Shown here piece after piece: positions 23,188-35,532 of a stretch of DNA of 64,000 nucleotides (positions are counted from its first letter, which is position 1; each line of letters opens with the position of its first letter). The stretch covers positions 1 through 64,000 of the forward strand of contig JAWPHD010005082.1 in assembly GCA_037043455.1 (NCBI GenBank). Reading direction: 5' to 3'. Origin of the DNA: Cyrtodaria siliqua (lineage: Eukaryota; Mollusca; Bivalvia; Adapedonta; Hiatellidae). The position numbers and the translations under genes are program-made. The notes below the pieces were generated by a model. That model was not told the DNA's origin and made no database searches. It saw only the letters and a list, made by a program, of their open reading frames with translations.

Positions 23188-24745
23188 TGCTTGCGTGCGT
23201 GCGTTCGTGCATGTGTGTATGTCCTTGTAGTGTGTGTGTGTGTGTGTGTGTGATACGGAAAAGAGGATTCCTTGGAAGCAAGAAACTCAAACAAGAGAGA
23301 AAAGTAGCATACGTGGATTTATTGACTCTGTTCCTGAGACGTAATATAAGTTGCAGCACAATCTCTCGAGCCCTAACACCGACTTAAGCGGTATTCACTA
23401 CTTTAAAGCCACACAGAGTGAGTGGGCTAGAATATCCCAAAGGACCAGTAAGTAATACAATTACTGATTCGTTGTCGGGTTGACTTTCTAAAGCCGCCAC
23501 ACATCACTAGATGAACACTAGTGTGATTGTCAATACATATTGAGAAGTGGATACCTTGGAAACAACGAATACATTCAATTGAGAAAAGTAGAAGACTCTG
23601 TTTTATTAAGTCTTTTAATGAACTGTAATTTAATAAATATCGAAAAAGTGATCCCTTGGAAGCAACAAACACAAACAAGAGAGAAAAGTAGCAGACTCGG
23701 TTTCATTGAGTACTTATAATATGAAACACGTCTCACGCCTCTAAGTTGCAACACTTTACACGCTATACATATCACCGCCTTAAGAGGTATTCTACTTTAA
23801 AAGCATAATGATTGGTCTCGAAGATGGAATGCAACAGTAAGTAATTACATTACTGTTTATTAGACGGGGAGACTTTTTACAACTGCCACAAATCACGAAA
23901 CAAACGCTAGTATGAATGTCAATAAATACTGAAAAAATATACCTTGCAAGCAAAGAACCCAAGCGTAAGAGAAACATTTTATTGAGTATGTTAAATAAAT
24001 ACTGTGATCCTTTGGAAGCAAAAACACAAACAAGAGAGAAAAGTAGCAGACTCGGTTGTATTAAGTCTGTTCGTGAGAGGTAATTATAAGATGCAACACC
24101 TCTCACGCCTCCTAGCACCGGATTAAGCGAAATTCTACTTTAAAGCAATACATAATGGGCTTGATGATCCCAAAGGACCAGTAAATAATAACACTACTGA
24201 TTTGTAGTCGGGGTGACATTTTACGGCCGCCACACAGCACTAAACAAAGGCTAAGGTGAATGTCAATAAATACTAAAAGAGTGATCTCATGGAAACAACA
24301 AACACAAATAAGATAAAAGTAGCAGACTCGGTTTTATTGAGTCTGTTCATGAGAGGTAATTATAAGATGCAACACCTCTCACCTCATAGCACCGGCTTAA
24401 GCGATATTCTACTTTAAAAGGAAAACAGAATGGGCTTGATGATCCCAAAGAATCAGTAAAAATAACACTACTGATTTGTAGTCGGGGCGACTTTTAAAAG
24501 CTGCCACACAGACTACACAAACGCTAGTGTGAATGTCAATAAATACTGAAAGGGTGATCCCTTGGAAGCAACAAACACAAACAAGAGAGAAAAGTAGCAG
24601 ATTCGGTTTTATTGAGTCTGTTCATGAGAGGTAATTATACGATGCAACACCTCTCACGCCTCTTAGCACCGACTTAAGCGATATTCTATTTTAAAGCAAC
24701 ACAGAATGAGCTTGATGATCCCAAAGGACCAGTAAGTTGCAATAT
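22940..24745. repeat. Structured ~300-bp tandem repeat array
   Basis: About six diverged units. Landmarks per unit are 'ggaagcaacaaacacaaa', 'gagagaaaagtagcagactc', two consecutive hairpins, 'ctagcaccgg', 'cccaaaggaccagtaa', 'gtagtcggg' and 'aatgtcaataaatact'. Hairpin 1 is CAGACTC/GAGTCTG (for example 24323-24345). Hairpin 2 is TGAGAGGT/ACCTCTCA (for example 24350-24381), and reaches 10 bp at 24072-24107. A dispersed relative at 35940-36525 keeps both stems with compensatory changes. The minus-strand open frames here are repeat by-products. The array lies within the intron between exons B and C. Confidence 0.8.
23146..23252. repeat. (GT)n / (GTGC)n microsatellite
   Basis: Two GT runs (about 23147-23169 and 23230-23252) separated by a gtgcgtgc tract. 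The open frames on both strands are artefacts. Confidence 0.9.
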
Positions 24746-25807
24746 CTCTTGCACCGGCTTATGTACTATTAGTGTTCATTAAATTATTAATATTTATTGA
24801 TTTCTAGAACTTCTTCAACTAATCTGTTTAAATTTTGTCCTAATCTGAAAGAAATAGGGTTTTATAAAACAAGTTTCCTTAAGCACGGGCTGCACAATTG
24901 CGATCCATCTTTACGCCAAGGATGTATTTTTTGCAATTCAATATGTTTTTGTTTTCTTTTTCTTTTGGTATTTTTGCTAGTTTGTGTTTTAAGTAAAACA
25001 TCCTAATATTTTGATTTGCTTCGTGTTGTTTTGTTCTTAATTTTGACTTGCAAGCATGAGTTTAAATATCCATAAACCACTGATTTTAGAAAAAAATACA
25101 TTCTTGAACAAATGTTAAATCTATGTTTTTAAACAAGACGGGATAACTTTTTTTTCCATTTTCCAAACAAAAAGAGTTTGACTTATATATCTGTATTATC
25201 AGATAAACTAAACTATCAGTTGTCTGTGGTTCTTTCTGAAACCGAAATGCTTATCGGGAAAATTGAAGAAAAAAAACTTTTACGCTACTTTCTATTAGCT
25301 TACCTTTTCATGGAAACTGGACAACAATAAACGTTTTCGAAGTATTGAACTGTCAAGTGATGATTTTATAAATAGGCTAAAACTGAGAAATTATTTAGAA
25401 TACAAGCCCAGTTTCTATCATACGTCTAACGATCGATATATTCAGCAACGTCGTGATACAGTAAAGTTTAATGAATTAAAAATATAAAACAGGTTTGCGG
25501 GTATATTCAACATTTCATTTCTAAAATAGTGTTTTGTATTGTTCCATCATTCCCTGGAATGTTATAAAAATGCGCCTACAAAACCAATGTAATATTTTCC
25601 CTGACATCATTGTAACTATAACAAGGGTAGCTCCGTCTATCAAACAGGTACAGGTTGTACAAGTTGCCTCTCTTTAGTTGCTGCATACGCAAAATCTCGA
25701 TCACTTTTTTAAGCACACCTGGATTATATCTAAAATGAATCCGATTTTACCGTATGCATTCCTCAAGTATGCTAACTATCTCCTGAGTTTTGAATTACTT
25801 TCTTCAG
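24746..25807. other. Intronic sequence, no feature
   Basis: Intron between exons B and C. A 69-codon frame at 24797-25006 is not splice-bounded and has no known motif. Confidence 0.4.
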
Positions 25808-26102
25808 AAAAACAAAAGAGTGGACATAATACAAGATACGGGTGAAAATACAAATGCAAAAAAGGCGCCTTTAAACACCAATAGGACAAGGGCTTCGACG
25901 TTTTCCGGATTCACCGACCACCATAAGGTCCTACAGAAAAGGTCTTCGTCGTGTTCAGAATTCACCAACAGTTCTATCATCAGCAAACCAAGTGCTCCGT
26001 CGATTTCACGAATCACCGACCATAAAACCATCGTTGATGTTAAGGAAACCGATAAGCTTACACATTCTAAAACAAAGGACGAAATAGAAGATCATCCAGA
26101 CG
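25808..26102 (+). CDS. Kinase-KEN gene, exon C (Ser/Thr-rich, internal repeats)
   Basis: 295 nt, acceptor actttcttcag, donor CAGACG|gtaatg, phase 0 to 1. It encodes about 98 residues, rich in Ser, Thr and Lys. Three degenerate ~17-residue repeats are visible: STFSGFTDHHKVLQK, SSSCSEFTNSSIISK and APSISRITDHKTIVD. They are followed by an acidic/lysine tail (KTKDEIEDHPDG). Such sequence suggests a flexible, phosphorylatable linker, but no family is recognised. The downstream exon at 41099 completes the codon (G+AT). Confidence 0.75.
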
Positions 26103-27229
26103 GTAATGTTTTCATTTTATCTCAAACAAATATATATATACATACATAAGACCTGCATATGGACAGGTTTCATTCTAGTATTCATCGTCGTATTTTGCCC
26201 GCCGTCCCCACATAGGTCATTTTGTTAACGTTTACTTAACGACATCGTCAACAAAATTAGAACATACTGATTCAAATTAACTTTTTCAATGGTTTTGGGA
26301 TAATGGCTTTTTTAATTTGTAAAGAATAAGTAAAGCTGACATTCAGGCACATTTAATAAAAGTATCTAGAACATTTAAAAGCTAGTTCTTCTCCAAACGA
26401 GTATACAATGTGGACAGCATTTTTTTGTTTTCAAAAAATTAGCCCTAGGCTATCAAGTTTAAACAAATAAAGTTCCAGTGTTGAAAAATGATGGCCATCG
26501 GGAGGTTACATCTTATAAACACTTTTTTTCTGTCGGCCTTTATTATTTATTTACTACAAATACATGTTACAATGTCTGTCAAAGACTATTGATTAATATT
26601 TACCTATTTTAAATTTATAAACTAAACCAGTATACAACTCATACGGATGTGAGCTTGGGCGTTAGCAGAACTTTTTCTGAAACCGCTTAACCGATGTTGC
26701 CAAACTGTTATAGAGATGTTACTTTATGCTTGAGTACCTTACATTCCGTATTATAATTGATCGCTAGGCACCAAACTATAAAGTTTGTACGTTTTGTCTC
26801 CCCGATGTGAAACATATCTCCGCGCCGGTGGTCCCAATTTGTTAGAGATATATAGAGATTTTACATGTTTAACATGGATTTATACTTGAAGGTCAAAGGC
26901 GTTAGCAGCACTTTCTCGGAAATAACTTTGTAAATGTTACTGAAATTTCACATGGATGGTTCTGATACAGAACGGATTGTATTGGTTAAACAGACATTTA
27001 AGATTTTCGCTGTTACTAAGATTATTCGAAAGAATACGAAACTGTTATTTTAAGAACCGCACCATAGATAGTGGTAATTCCTTTTTAGACTGGATAGCTA
27101 GATAATAATCTATCAAGTTTGTGTTTCGCCTTGACCCTGGTTAAACAGAAGTGGACAAAGAAGGCATGTATCACTCTACTGGCTTTATGGAGTCTGTGGT
27201 TTGGGTTAGGTGGTGAGTAAATTAGTTGT
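26103..27229. other. Intronic sequence with a weak repeat pair
   Basis: No gene. Blocks at about 26655-26715 and 26895-26960 share 'gcgttagcag' followed by 'actttctcgg/actttttctg' and 'aatgtt', suggesting a degenerate ~240-bp repeat. Confidence 0.4.
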
Positions 27230-29060
27230 TGTAGCACTTATAACAAAACTCTTTACCATGCACTGAGCAAAATGGCAGTCGAATATATAAATAACTGCAA
27301 GTTCCCCAAGTTGTACCCCTGTAGAGGGGCTCCTTTACACGTGTTATATATGTTGTACCTCAAGTCTCTAAATGACCATTGCAAATTAGAATTAAATGCA
27401 TTCACGTTTGGACAAGAAATGCATCTTTTTTACCTGATTATCCCATAGGGATGGAGCCAAAAACGAATCATTTATTATGCATCTGCACATTCGTAACTAA
27501 GAAATACACCTCAAATGAGCTTGAAATCTCAAAGATAGAGGGAGTTAACGTCACAAGGCGGACATTTCGTAATAGTAAATAACTGCGAGTTCCCCATGTT
27601 TTACCCCTGTAGTGGGGCGCTTTATGCCTTTATGCAGGAGGTGAAACCCGCTTTATATACTCCCTAAATGACCATACCAATGTAGAATCAAATGCATTCA
27701 CAATTGGAGACGATATGCGTTTTTAGGTGTGTGTGTGTTTGCTGGATTACCCACTAGGGTATCCCAGTGGATGGAGCCAAAATATCAAATCTTATTGCGC
27801 ATCTACACATCCTTAACTAAGAAACACCACACATGAACTTGATATCTCAAAGGGTATAGAAGACGTTAGCGTCACAGGGCAGAAACTATGTAATAATACA
27901 TTCCAGTAAGTTCCCCCAAGTTGTAAGCCTGTAGAGGGGATGCTTTATGCAGGAGGAGGTCAAAACCCGTTTTATATAGTATGTTGTGCCTCGAGTCATT
28001 CAATGACCAAACAAAACAGGAATCATAACCATTCACATTCGGACAATATATGCATTTGTGTGGCTTTTGACACGATTACCCCCTAGCCAAAGTGGGTGAA
28101 GACAAAATCGATGACGATATTGTGCATCTACACATCCTAACAAAGAAAAACACCGTACAAGAACATGAAATCTCAAAGAGTATAGAAGGAGTAAGTGGCA
28201 TAAGGCCGAAACTCTGAATAGTAAATTACTGCAAGCTCCCTCAAAGTTGTACCACTATAAAGGGGCCCCTTCACACACAAGGACAAACCCCATTTTATAA
28301 ATATTGGGTTATAAATGGTGTGCCTCGAGTCCCTAAATGATCATACCAAATTAGAATCTAATACATTCCCCACTGGACAAGATGCTATTTGTTGTGTTTT
28401 TTTAACCTGATTTCCCTCTGTTGAGCCCCCGAGGATGGAGCCAAGATATGAACACTTATTGCGCATCTACAAATCCTTAACTAAGAAATACACCAACATG
28501 AACTTGAAATCTCAAATGGTATGGAAGGAATTAACTTCACAATCCCGAGACTCGTAAAAGTAAATTACTGCAAGTTCCCGATGTTTTACTCATGTAGAGG
28601 GGGCCCTTTACGCTGGAGGTCCAACTCGGGTCCCTAAATGACCATACCAAAATAGAATCGTAACCATTCACATCTACACAAGGTGAGTATATTTCTTTGT
28701 TTTTTTACCCGATTAACCCGCCAGGGAGCCCCATTTGCAAGAGCCAAAATCCAAAACATTATTGCGAATTTACACACCCTAACTAAGAAATAAATCACAC
28801 AGAACTTGAGATCTCAAAGGGTATACAAGGAGTTACCGTCACAAGGCTGGAACTCTCTCATAGGCAATTACTGCAAGCTCCCCAAATTCTACCCCTGTAG
28901 AGCGACACCGATATACAGGAGGAAACAACTCGTTTCGCATTTCTTGTGCATAGAGTCCATAAATGATCATTTAAAATTAGAATCAAATTCATACACATTT
29001 GGACAAGATATGTTTTTTTTCTGATTTTGACCCAATTACACCCGAGGGGGCTCCAGTCGG
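27230..29060 (+). repeat. Tandem repeat array, ~325-bp unit
   Basis: About six copies. Each carries 'actgcaagttcccc', 'acccctgtagaggggc', 'cctcgagtccctaaatgaccat', 'ttcacatttggaca', 'gaacttgaaatctcaaagg' and 'aggagttaacgtcacaagg'. Starts are near 27292, 27580, 27903, 28229, 28570 and 28867. The same unit occurs in the opposite orientation at 59880-61080 and as a fragment near 49490. Non-coding. Confidence 0.8.
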
Positions 29061-29129
29061 CGGAGACAAAATCTGAGAAATTGCTGAACACCATTGCGTC
29101 ATAAAATTAAAACAAAATGTTAAACCACA

Positions 29130-29146
29130 GTGGGATTTGAACCCAC
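29130..29146 (-). other. Perfect tRNA T-arm / B-box module
   Basis: The reverse complement is GTGGG-TTCAAAT-CCCAC. It sits between the 325-bp array and a fragment of the ~160-bp unit (29190-29265), the same neighbourhood order as in the hairpin-ended elements. Confidence 0.6.
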
Positions 29147-29271
29147 ACCGCAGGTTCTCAATATAGCATATTGCATATTTAAGAAAATTAATGGTCATAA
29201 GTCTAGTGTTACTGGTCCGATCCGGCTGGTTTTCGACCTTGTCCCAGCTTTCATTGATATTAACAATCAGG

Positions 29272-30372
29272 CAATGGAGAGACCCGCTTTTGTGTAGGTG
29301 AAGTTCCTTTTCAGTCAGGCGTGGATTTGGCAATGCATTCGCGCTGAGTAATAGTGCGGAAAGTCTTTTCCTTTTAAAGGACAAGGTGACCTTGACCTTT
29401 GACTTGCCGACCCAAAAATCAATAGGTTCCTTGACTATTGACAGAAAAGAATAGGATTCATTGTCTCACCAGGAGCAATGTAGCTATGAATTTGTATATG
29501 GGTAACAATAATGGTTTCAAAGTTATCGTTCGGAATGCTTAATAGTTTCAAAGGTCAAGGTTTGAGGTTTGACTTAGCAACCGGACAGTGTTTTCTTTCA
29601 AAGTTAACGTCCGGAATATTCTACAAGGTTCTAAAGGTCAATGTCACCTTGGCCTTTGACCTAGAGACCCCTAAAAGAATATAGGCCTGGGTCTCACCAT
29701 AAGAAACAATATTGTGGAGTTTCAAGAGCTTTAGTAGAAAAATGGTTAAGAAATGATGCGTTTTGCTTTCAAAGGTCACGGTGCCCTTTGACATACTGAC
29801 CGAAAATATAAAGTTCCTTGTCTCACTAGGATCAATGTAGCTATAACGTTTTATATGGGTGAAGCAAATAGTTTCATAATTATCATCCAGAATGCATAAT
29901 TGTTTCAAATATCAAGGTGACCTTGACCTATGACCTAACTACCAAACTTTCAAAGGTCTAGGTCACCAATATTGGGAGTTTGACATACATGAAACAGGAG
30001 CGTAAATGTTGTTGAAAATAAACAAATACTGTACAAAATTTCATAAAACCGTCTCTATCATGTTACTAGATAAACGTTTCCGTTCAGTGTTTTAAGTATT
30101 TTTATAAGCTTATGTCTGACAGTCGTCGGCTGTATATTCTTATAATGTAAGTCACCGCCTGCGTGTGTTTATGATGATTGCAGTCACTTCCTTGTTTACC
30201 ATTATCAGCAGTTTGCCATATACTAAAGGACAAAAGAAACTCTGTATTAATAATCAAATATGTTGACGGTTGCATCAAAATATATTGACGTGCATTTAAC
30301 TAAAAACTATAATTTTAATTCAGTACATAGTATTTAAGTCTCCTATTAATATTCCTCTATTTTTGTCTGAAT
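29272..30372 (+). repeat. Long inverted repeat, left copy ('aggtcaaggt' family)
   Basis: About 1.1 kb matching the reverse complement of 44071-45019 over its whole length. Outer end 'caatggagagacccgctt', inner end 'ctctatttttgtctgaat'. It contains several ~190-bp subunits with 'caaggtgaccttgacctttgac', one more than the right copy. No protein. Confidence 0.8.
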
Positions 30373-30390
30373 CTGATTATATCAGATTAT

Positions 30391-31556
30391 TCATATTATT
30401 TTGGCTCTTGTAGTTTCAGAGAAGAAGATTTGTTTGTGCTCCCCCCCCCTCCCGCAACCCATCCACCATAAAAGTCTATGTAAAACAGTGAACCACGGGG
30501 CGGGGTCACCATTTGAAAAAACTTGGTAAAGGCCCATTATCTTATAGTAAATAAAAAATATTAAACCTCTGGCTCTTGCAGTTTCCGAGAAGATTATTTT
30601 CCTATATAAGACTATGTAAAACTGTGATCCCCCGGGTGGGACCAAATTTGACACCAGGGTCACCATTTGAACGAACTTGGTAGAGGACCATAAGCTTATA
30701 GCAAAAGCAAAATATTAAACCTCTGGCTCTTGCAGGTCCAGAGAAGAAGATTTTTTCAGTTTTTCCCTATACAAGCCTATGTAAAACTGTGACCCATGGG
30801 CGGGGCCAAATGTGTCCCCAGATAAGTCTATGTAAAACTTTGACACCCGGGGCTGGGTGTCCATTTGAATTTTTTTTGTAAAGGACCATAATCTTATAGT
30901 AAATGAAAAATATTAAACCTCTGGCTCTTGCAGTTTCAGAGAAGATTTTTTCCTTATATAAGTCTATGTAAAACTGTGATCCCTCGGAGCGGGGCCAAAT
31001 TTGACACCAGGGTCACCATTTGAACAAACTTGGTAGATGACCATAAGCTTATAGCAAATGCAAAATATTAAACTTCTGACTCTTGCAGTTCCAGAGAAGT
31101 AGAATTTTTCTGTTTTTCCTATACAAGCCTATGTAAAAATGTGACCCCCGAGGCGGGGCCAACTGTGACCCCAGGGTCATCATTTGAACAAACTTGGTAA
31201 AGGACCATAATCTCATAGTAAATGCAAAATATTAAACCTCTGGCTCTTGCAGTTTCAGAGAAGATTTTTTCCCTATATAAGTCTATGTAAAACTGTGATC
31301 CCCCGGAGCGGGGCCAAATTTGACACCAGGGTCACCATTTGAACAAACTTGGTAGATGACCATAAGCTTATAGCAAATGCAAAATATTAAACCTCTGACT
31401 CTTGCAGTTCCAGAGAAGTAGATTTTTTCAGTTTTTCCTGTACAAGCCTATGTAAAAATGTGACCCCCGAGGCGGGGCCAACTGTAACCCCAGGGTCATC
31501 ATTTGAACAAACTTGGTAAAGGACCATAATCTCATAGTAAATGCAAAATATTATCT
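30391..31556 (+). repeat. Tandem repeat array, ~160-170-bp unit with a dimeric higher-order period
   Basis: About seven copies containing 'tctggctcttgcagtttcag', 'tctatgtaaaactgtgac', 'ggggccaaatttgacacc' and 'catttgaacaaacttggta'. From about 30905 two unit types alternate, and a dimer of about 315 bp is nearly repeated (about 30925-31240 and 31240-31555), implying recent duplication. The same unit occurs at 16290-16830 and in fragments near 10030 and 51350. Minus-strand frames here are not genes. Confidence 0.8.
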
Positions 31557-32737
31557 GGCCAAAACAGACATCAAACACCACTGAACCAAAACCTTGCTAT
31601 GGTTTGCGTATCTCCGTTTGATGCAGACGTTTCTCACACAGTTTGTTGAAACCCCATCAGGTGATAATAGAGAACTAGTGCATGGGACATTTGTTGCGTG
31701 AATTTTTTTAAATATTTAAACGGCCCTAGCAGAATTTATCGAACGAAAGCGGTGGAAAATAAAAAAGGGTTATGAAGGAATTAGAAGCGCAGAAAAGATG
31801 TATAAAAATATTTAAAGGGGCGTAACTCTGCCATAAATCATTGAGCCGCAGCAACACAAATGTAATGCGTATCTCCACATCATACCGACACTTTTGCCGA
31901 GATATTTTGGAACTTAAATTGAAGGTGCTATAACCTCGAGTTTGCGTACACATCAAAAGTAAGTTAAAATAGTATGCTTTAATATTAACCTATAGGGTAT
32001 CAATATTTCCATATCATATGCATACTGCATTCTGCTTAATTAGTGCTTATAATTTAAAGTTGAGTTGCACAATATTAAAAACGTTTTACAAATTGTATTT
32101 AATTGAATGCAATTTAATTTTTAAAAATTGTCCGGACTGAAGTTTTTAAAAAGGACAGAACGAATACATATTGGAGTCTGTGACTCAGTCTCTGGCTGTT
32201 TCCTGTTAACTGGGGTTCCAAAGAAGCTAGATCGCGTTGCATTGCGAGACAAAATTCCGAAATGCTACATACACCACGACTATCATGCATAGAATAAGAA
32301 TAAGTAATAAAAGCCACTTCATTCTAAAATTGTACCAATATTTTCAGTAATCGCACCTTTGTATTTACTATTGTTTCATTTTGATAGAACAATCAAACAT
32401 AATTTCATAAAATAACACTGTTAGACTAGATGATTAATCCGAGCCTTGTCTGAACGTACCAGCCCTTTTTTACGATTTTGATATTTCTTCTGGCCGTGTC
32501 CTCAATAATCCTTTGATGGAAGTTCACAAACTTTTATAAGATGCATCAGTATGAAGTGGAATTTTTCATATCTTGGTAAACATGACACGTTCCGGTCCAA
32601 TGATTATTGACCGTTGATTATATTCACACAAATTATTGTCCAAACTACATGTGTATTCCTCCATATCTCCATGATGGACTTCATGAAACAATTAGAAGCA
32701 TCAGACAGTTTGAAGTGGAGACGTGCGATATGTCTAG
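31557..32737. other. Intronic, no gene
   Basis: AT-rich sequence. At 32430-32505 there is a partial copy of the terminal repeat of the next element ('taatccgagcctt', 'accagcccttttttacgat'). Confidence 0.45.
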
Positions 32738-34050
32738 TTAATCCCAGCCTTCTCTGACCTTGCAAGCCCTTTTTTACGATTTTGATATTTTTTCTAGTTG
32801 TCTGCAGTCAGAGGAACTCCTATAGTAAAAACTGGGGATCGCTCGAGGGAGCTACCAACAGTATCTACGGCGTCGTGTCAATTAGATGAACTTATTATTT
32901 AATGATTTATATTCCCAGCTGCAGTGATAAAACTGCATATTTATTAATTGTATTATGTTTTGAAGAACGAAATATTCCCAATGAATATCCTATACAACTT
33001 TAGTAAGCTTCATAAAACACATATTTTGGTTCAAAGAGGTAAATAAATATATTGATTGATACTGATACTGGTTTGCTAAATGTAACCGAACAGAAAATAG
33101 TGTTTATTGTAATGTTTCTTGTTATTTGATATAATTCAAAGAAAAAACAACTACATGTAACAGAGCAGAAATAAGTTCACTTCAATGTTAAAAATGTCAA
33201 CATCCGATAACAAGCTCGCGCACGCGCTGTTAAGAGGGACTCTCAAAGGGTAGTCAATAAGAATTGATTGACAGCTGTACAGAAGTAGTAGTCGAATTGC
33301 TAAAACAAAACGCATCAATCTTGATCATTATCCCTATTCGACGCCCCATTCCGTAAGAAAGACGTTTATGACCGAACAATATTAACGAGATGTCAATTGA
33401 AAATACCTGCATCTCCAGTATAATCATATCTGACCGATCAATGTTTTACTGCAGTATTGTATTTTGCCAGTATTGTGTATGCCTATATGTTATATAAACA
33501 GGGTTATATATATAAATTGGGTTTTTCGTTATTATCGTCTGCTGCCGTCATCTTGGGAAACATTGTTTAAATACTGGAAAACAATTTAAAAAATATAACT
33601 GCGCATGCATGGTAAGCGCAAGACTTCCCCATGCCGACTCAAAATAAAGTTCATCTTATATTATGCCTAAATTTGCGGGGAAATTAGTGCTGGGCAGAAA
33701 AGCATCTATATTTCGGTATATATTTACTTTTTCGTATACGACGATTCGTCTGATGATGACAATTTTATCATTTTAATAAATTAAACTGATATTTTGTCGT
33801 TTGTTTACGGAAACTCAGATACTACTTGCATACCAGTGACAGTTTGTGATCCATGAAATTTTAATTCAGTGCATATTTACCTTGATATCTTGTCTTAAAA
33901 TCAAGCAGGTGGGCCGTGGCTCATTGTTATTCTCTCTAGCAGGTGAGGAAATCCCCGTGTTTTTACTATAGGAGTTTCTCTGACCGTACACAGCCAGAAG
34001 AAATATGTCTTTAAAAAAGGGCTGGTACGGTCAGAGAAGGCTCGGATTAG
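32738..34050. mobile_element. Non-autonomous element with ~100-bp terminal inverted repeats
   Basis: The left arm at 32738-32839 (taatcccagccttctctgacc ... cctatagtaaaaac) is the inverted partner of 33951-34050 (gtttttactatagg ... ggtcagagaaggctcggatta). The 1.1-kb interior has no transposase. A solo partial arm lies just upstream at 32430-32505. Confidence 0.65.
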
Positions 34051-34062
34051 CAGAATGAATAG

Positions 34063-34512
34063 AGATCAGACTACACCAATTACCAACCAATCATCGGGCA
34101 GGGAAAAGGTTCCAGGGTAAATTCGGAGCTATTACACTGAATCTCTTAATTTTGATTGGTTGTCAAGATAAACAAACAAAACAAATCTTGCTAAAAAAAT
34201 AAAATTCAACTTTTGAAGAGTACTTATAAAGGTTAAATCATACATTTGTGCAATGTATTCATAATGTGTTGCATAATCAAAAAAAGAAGTATATTTTACA
34301 TTTTCCTCATGTTTCTACATGCAAGTAGGTGGGTCAGCACCATCCGACCCAAACAACTTGTTCAAAACATACTCTGTATGTTTTTTTGATAAAACTAAGA
34401 TAGGTCTTTCAAAACAAGTAATAAAAATATAGCTTCCTGTATTAGGGAACTCAGTACAGAGCTTAGAGCTATAAAGTAGGCCTATGGAAAATGAATTGGT
34501 GTAATATGACCT
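34063..34512. mobile_element. MITE, copy 1
   Basis: About 450 bp beginning agatcagactacaccaatta and ending gaattggtgtaatatgacct. These ends are inverted repeats, about 17 of 19 matching in the best copy. Related copies lie at 54393-54708 (internally deleted) and 55940-56400. A minus-strand frame of 89 codons inside it is not conserved between copies and is not a gene. Confidence 0.65.
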
Positions 34513-35454
34513 AGTGCAATACCGGGTTATATCGGACACCTTCGGGAATTTTCTTATATACGCACCGTTAGAAAAACAATACAAGGATAAACTCGGTTGT
34601 TACTATTGTTACGGTTCCATTCCAATGTGCTATACTACGAATACGTTCCGCAAATGTATTTTAATCGAGTTAACACGTGTTTGAAGTAATAAACCATCGG
34701 CTGGGGAGTATCGGACAGTCAGCGGGTTGTATCGGACATCAAAAAAGGGTTCATCGGACATGCATTTTTCAACTAATATGAAGTCATTTAATGTGTTAAT
34801 AACAAATAAACATGATTACCAGCTAGGTAGTAGGTATTTTATTAGTAAATGAGAATAATTGCGTCAGAAATACACAGCCTCCGATGCTATGAACAAAACA
34901 TGAATTGCGTATAACATGTTCTTATACAGTTACGATAATTTTAAAATGACGCAAATGCTTAAAGGTACATATAATGTGTACCTTCACCTTCTTACCACAA
35001 ATGTTAGCCCAACGACAAGAAAGGAGTAACGTGCTTAACAACTTTTCTATTAACATGCACCTACTCGGAGGCCAGTTGTCTTTAATAAACAAATCGCAAA
35101 AAGAAGATAAGCGCATGTTGATCTTCTCTGATTTCAGAACTGTAATTGTCACCATCATGGTTCAATACTTTATAAACTATATTCTTATGAAACAGGTGTG
35201 CTGCAAATAATGTTAGTAAATGCGGCCCATATACAAGTACAAGCATTTAATGCACAAGGGTAAGATCTTCCCTTAATACATTAATAAACACCAAGGCCTA
35301 GTCTACCGTGAAATAGATTTGCCATATTATTTTGAAGTACATGCCTTTTGAATTTAGTAAATTGCAACTGAGTTTCTCATGACGCGGGACAGTTTACAAA
35401 ATCTTACGGTCGCTATTTGTTTTGTTTTTTTGTGTGCGTTTTTTTTTTCTACAG
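34513..35454. other. Intronic, no supported gene
   Basis: Contains a recurring tatcggaca motif (about 34530, 34709, 34733, 34752; inverted near 35880) of unknown meaning. Overlapping frames on both strands at 34922-35210 have protein-like stretches but no recognised motif or consistent splice borders. Confidence 0.35.
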
Positions 35455-35532
35455 CGAAACCGTTGTGTACACTGAATTAGTCCCAGGTCAACACCCATCA
35501 TTATGTGAATTATCAGAGGCCCGTGAATTGAT
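35455..35532 (+). CDS. Orphan candidate exon with strong splice sites
   Basis: 78 nt preceded by a long T-tract acceptor (ttttttctacag) and followed by gtaagt. Only the phase-2 frame is open (ETVVYTELVPGQHPSLCEL...), giving a 26-codon symmetric exon. It cannot be used between exons C and D1 of the kinase-KEN gene, because that junction is phase 1 and phase 1 meets a stop here. It could be an exon of another or nested transcript, or chance. No family recognised. Confidence 0.3.

Noticed and set aside
23096..23387. His/Thr-rich and Cys/Val-rich open frames
   Set aside because: They translate GT/GTGC microsatellites.
22940..24745. Hammerhead ribozyme in the structured repeat
   Set aside because: The ctgatga and gaaa core boxes are not found in proper arrangement. 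A ctgatgatga at 33752 also lacks the partner box.
24000..24745. CRISPR-like array
   Set aside because: The ~300-bp units are diverged throughout, with no short identical repeats or unique spacers, and the genome is eukaryotic.
30391..31581. Several minus-strand frames with similar sequence (MVLYQV-like)
   Set aside because: They are antisense of the ~170-bp tandem units and have no splice context.
34315..34584. 89-codon minus-strand frame
   Set aside because: It lies in the MITE, and the frame is broken in the two other copies.
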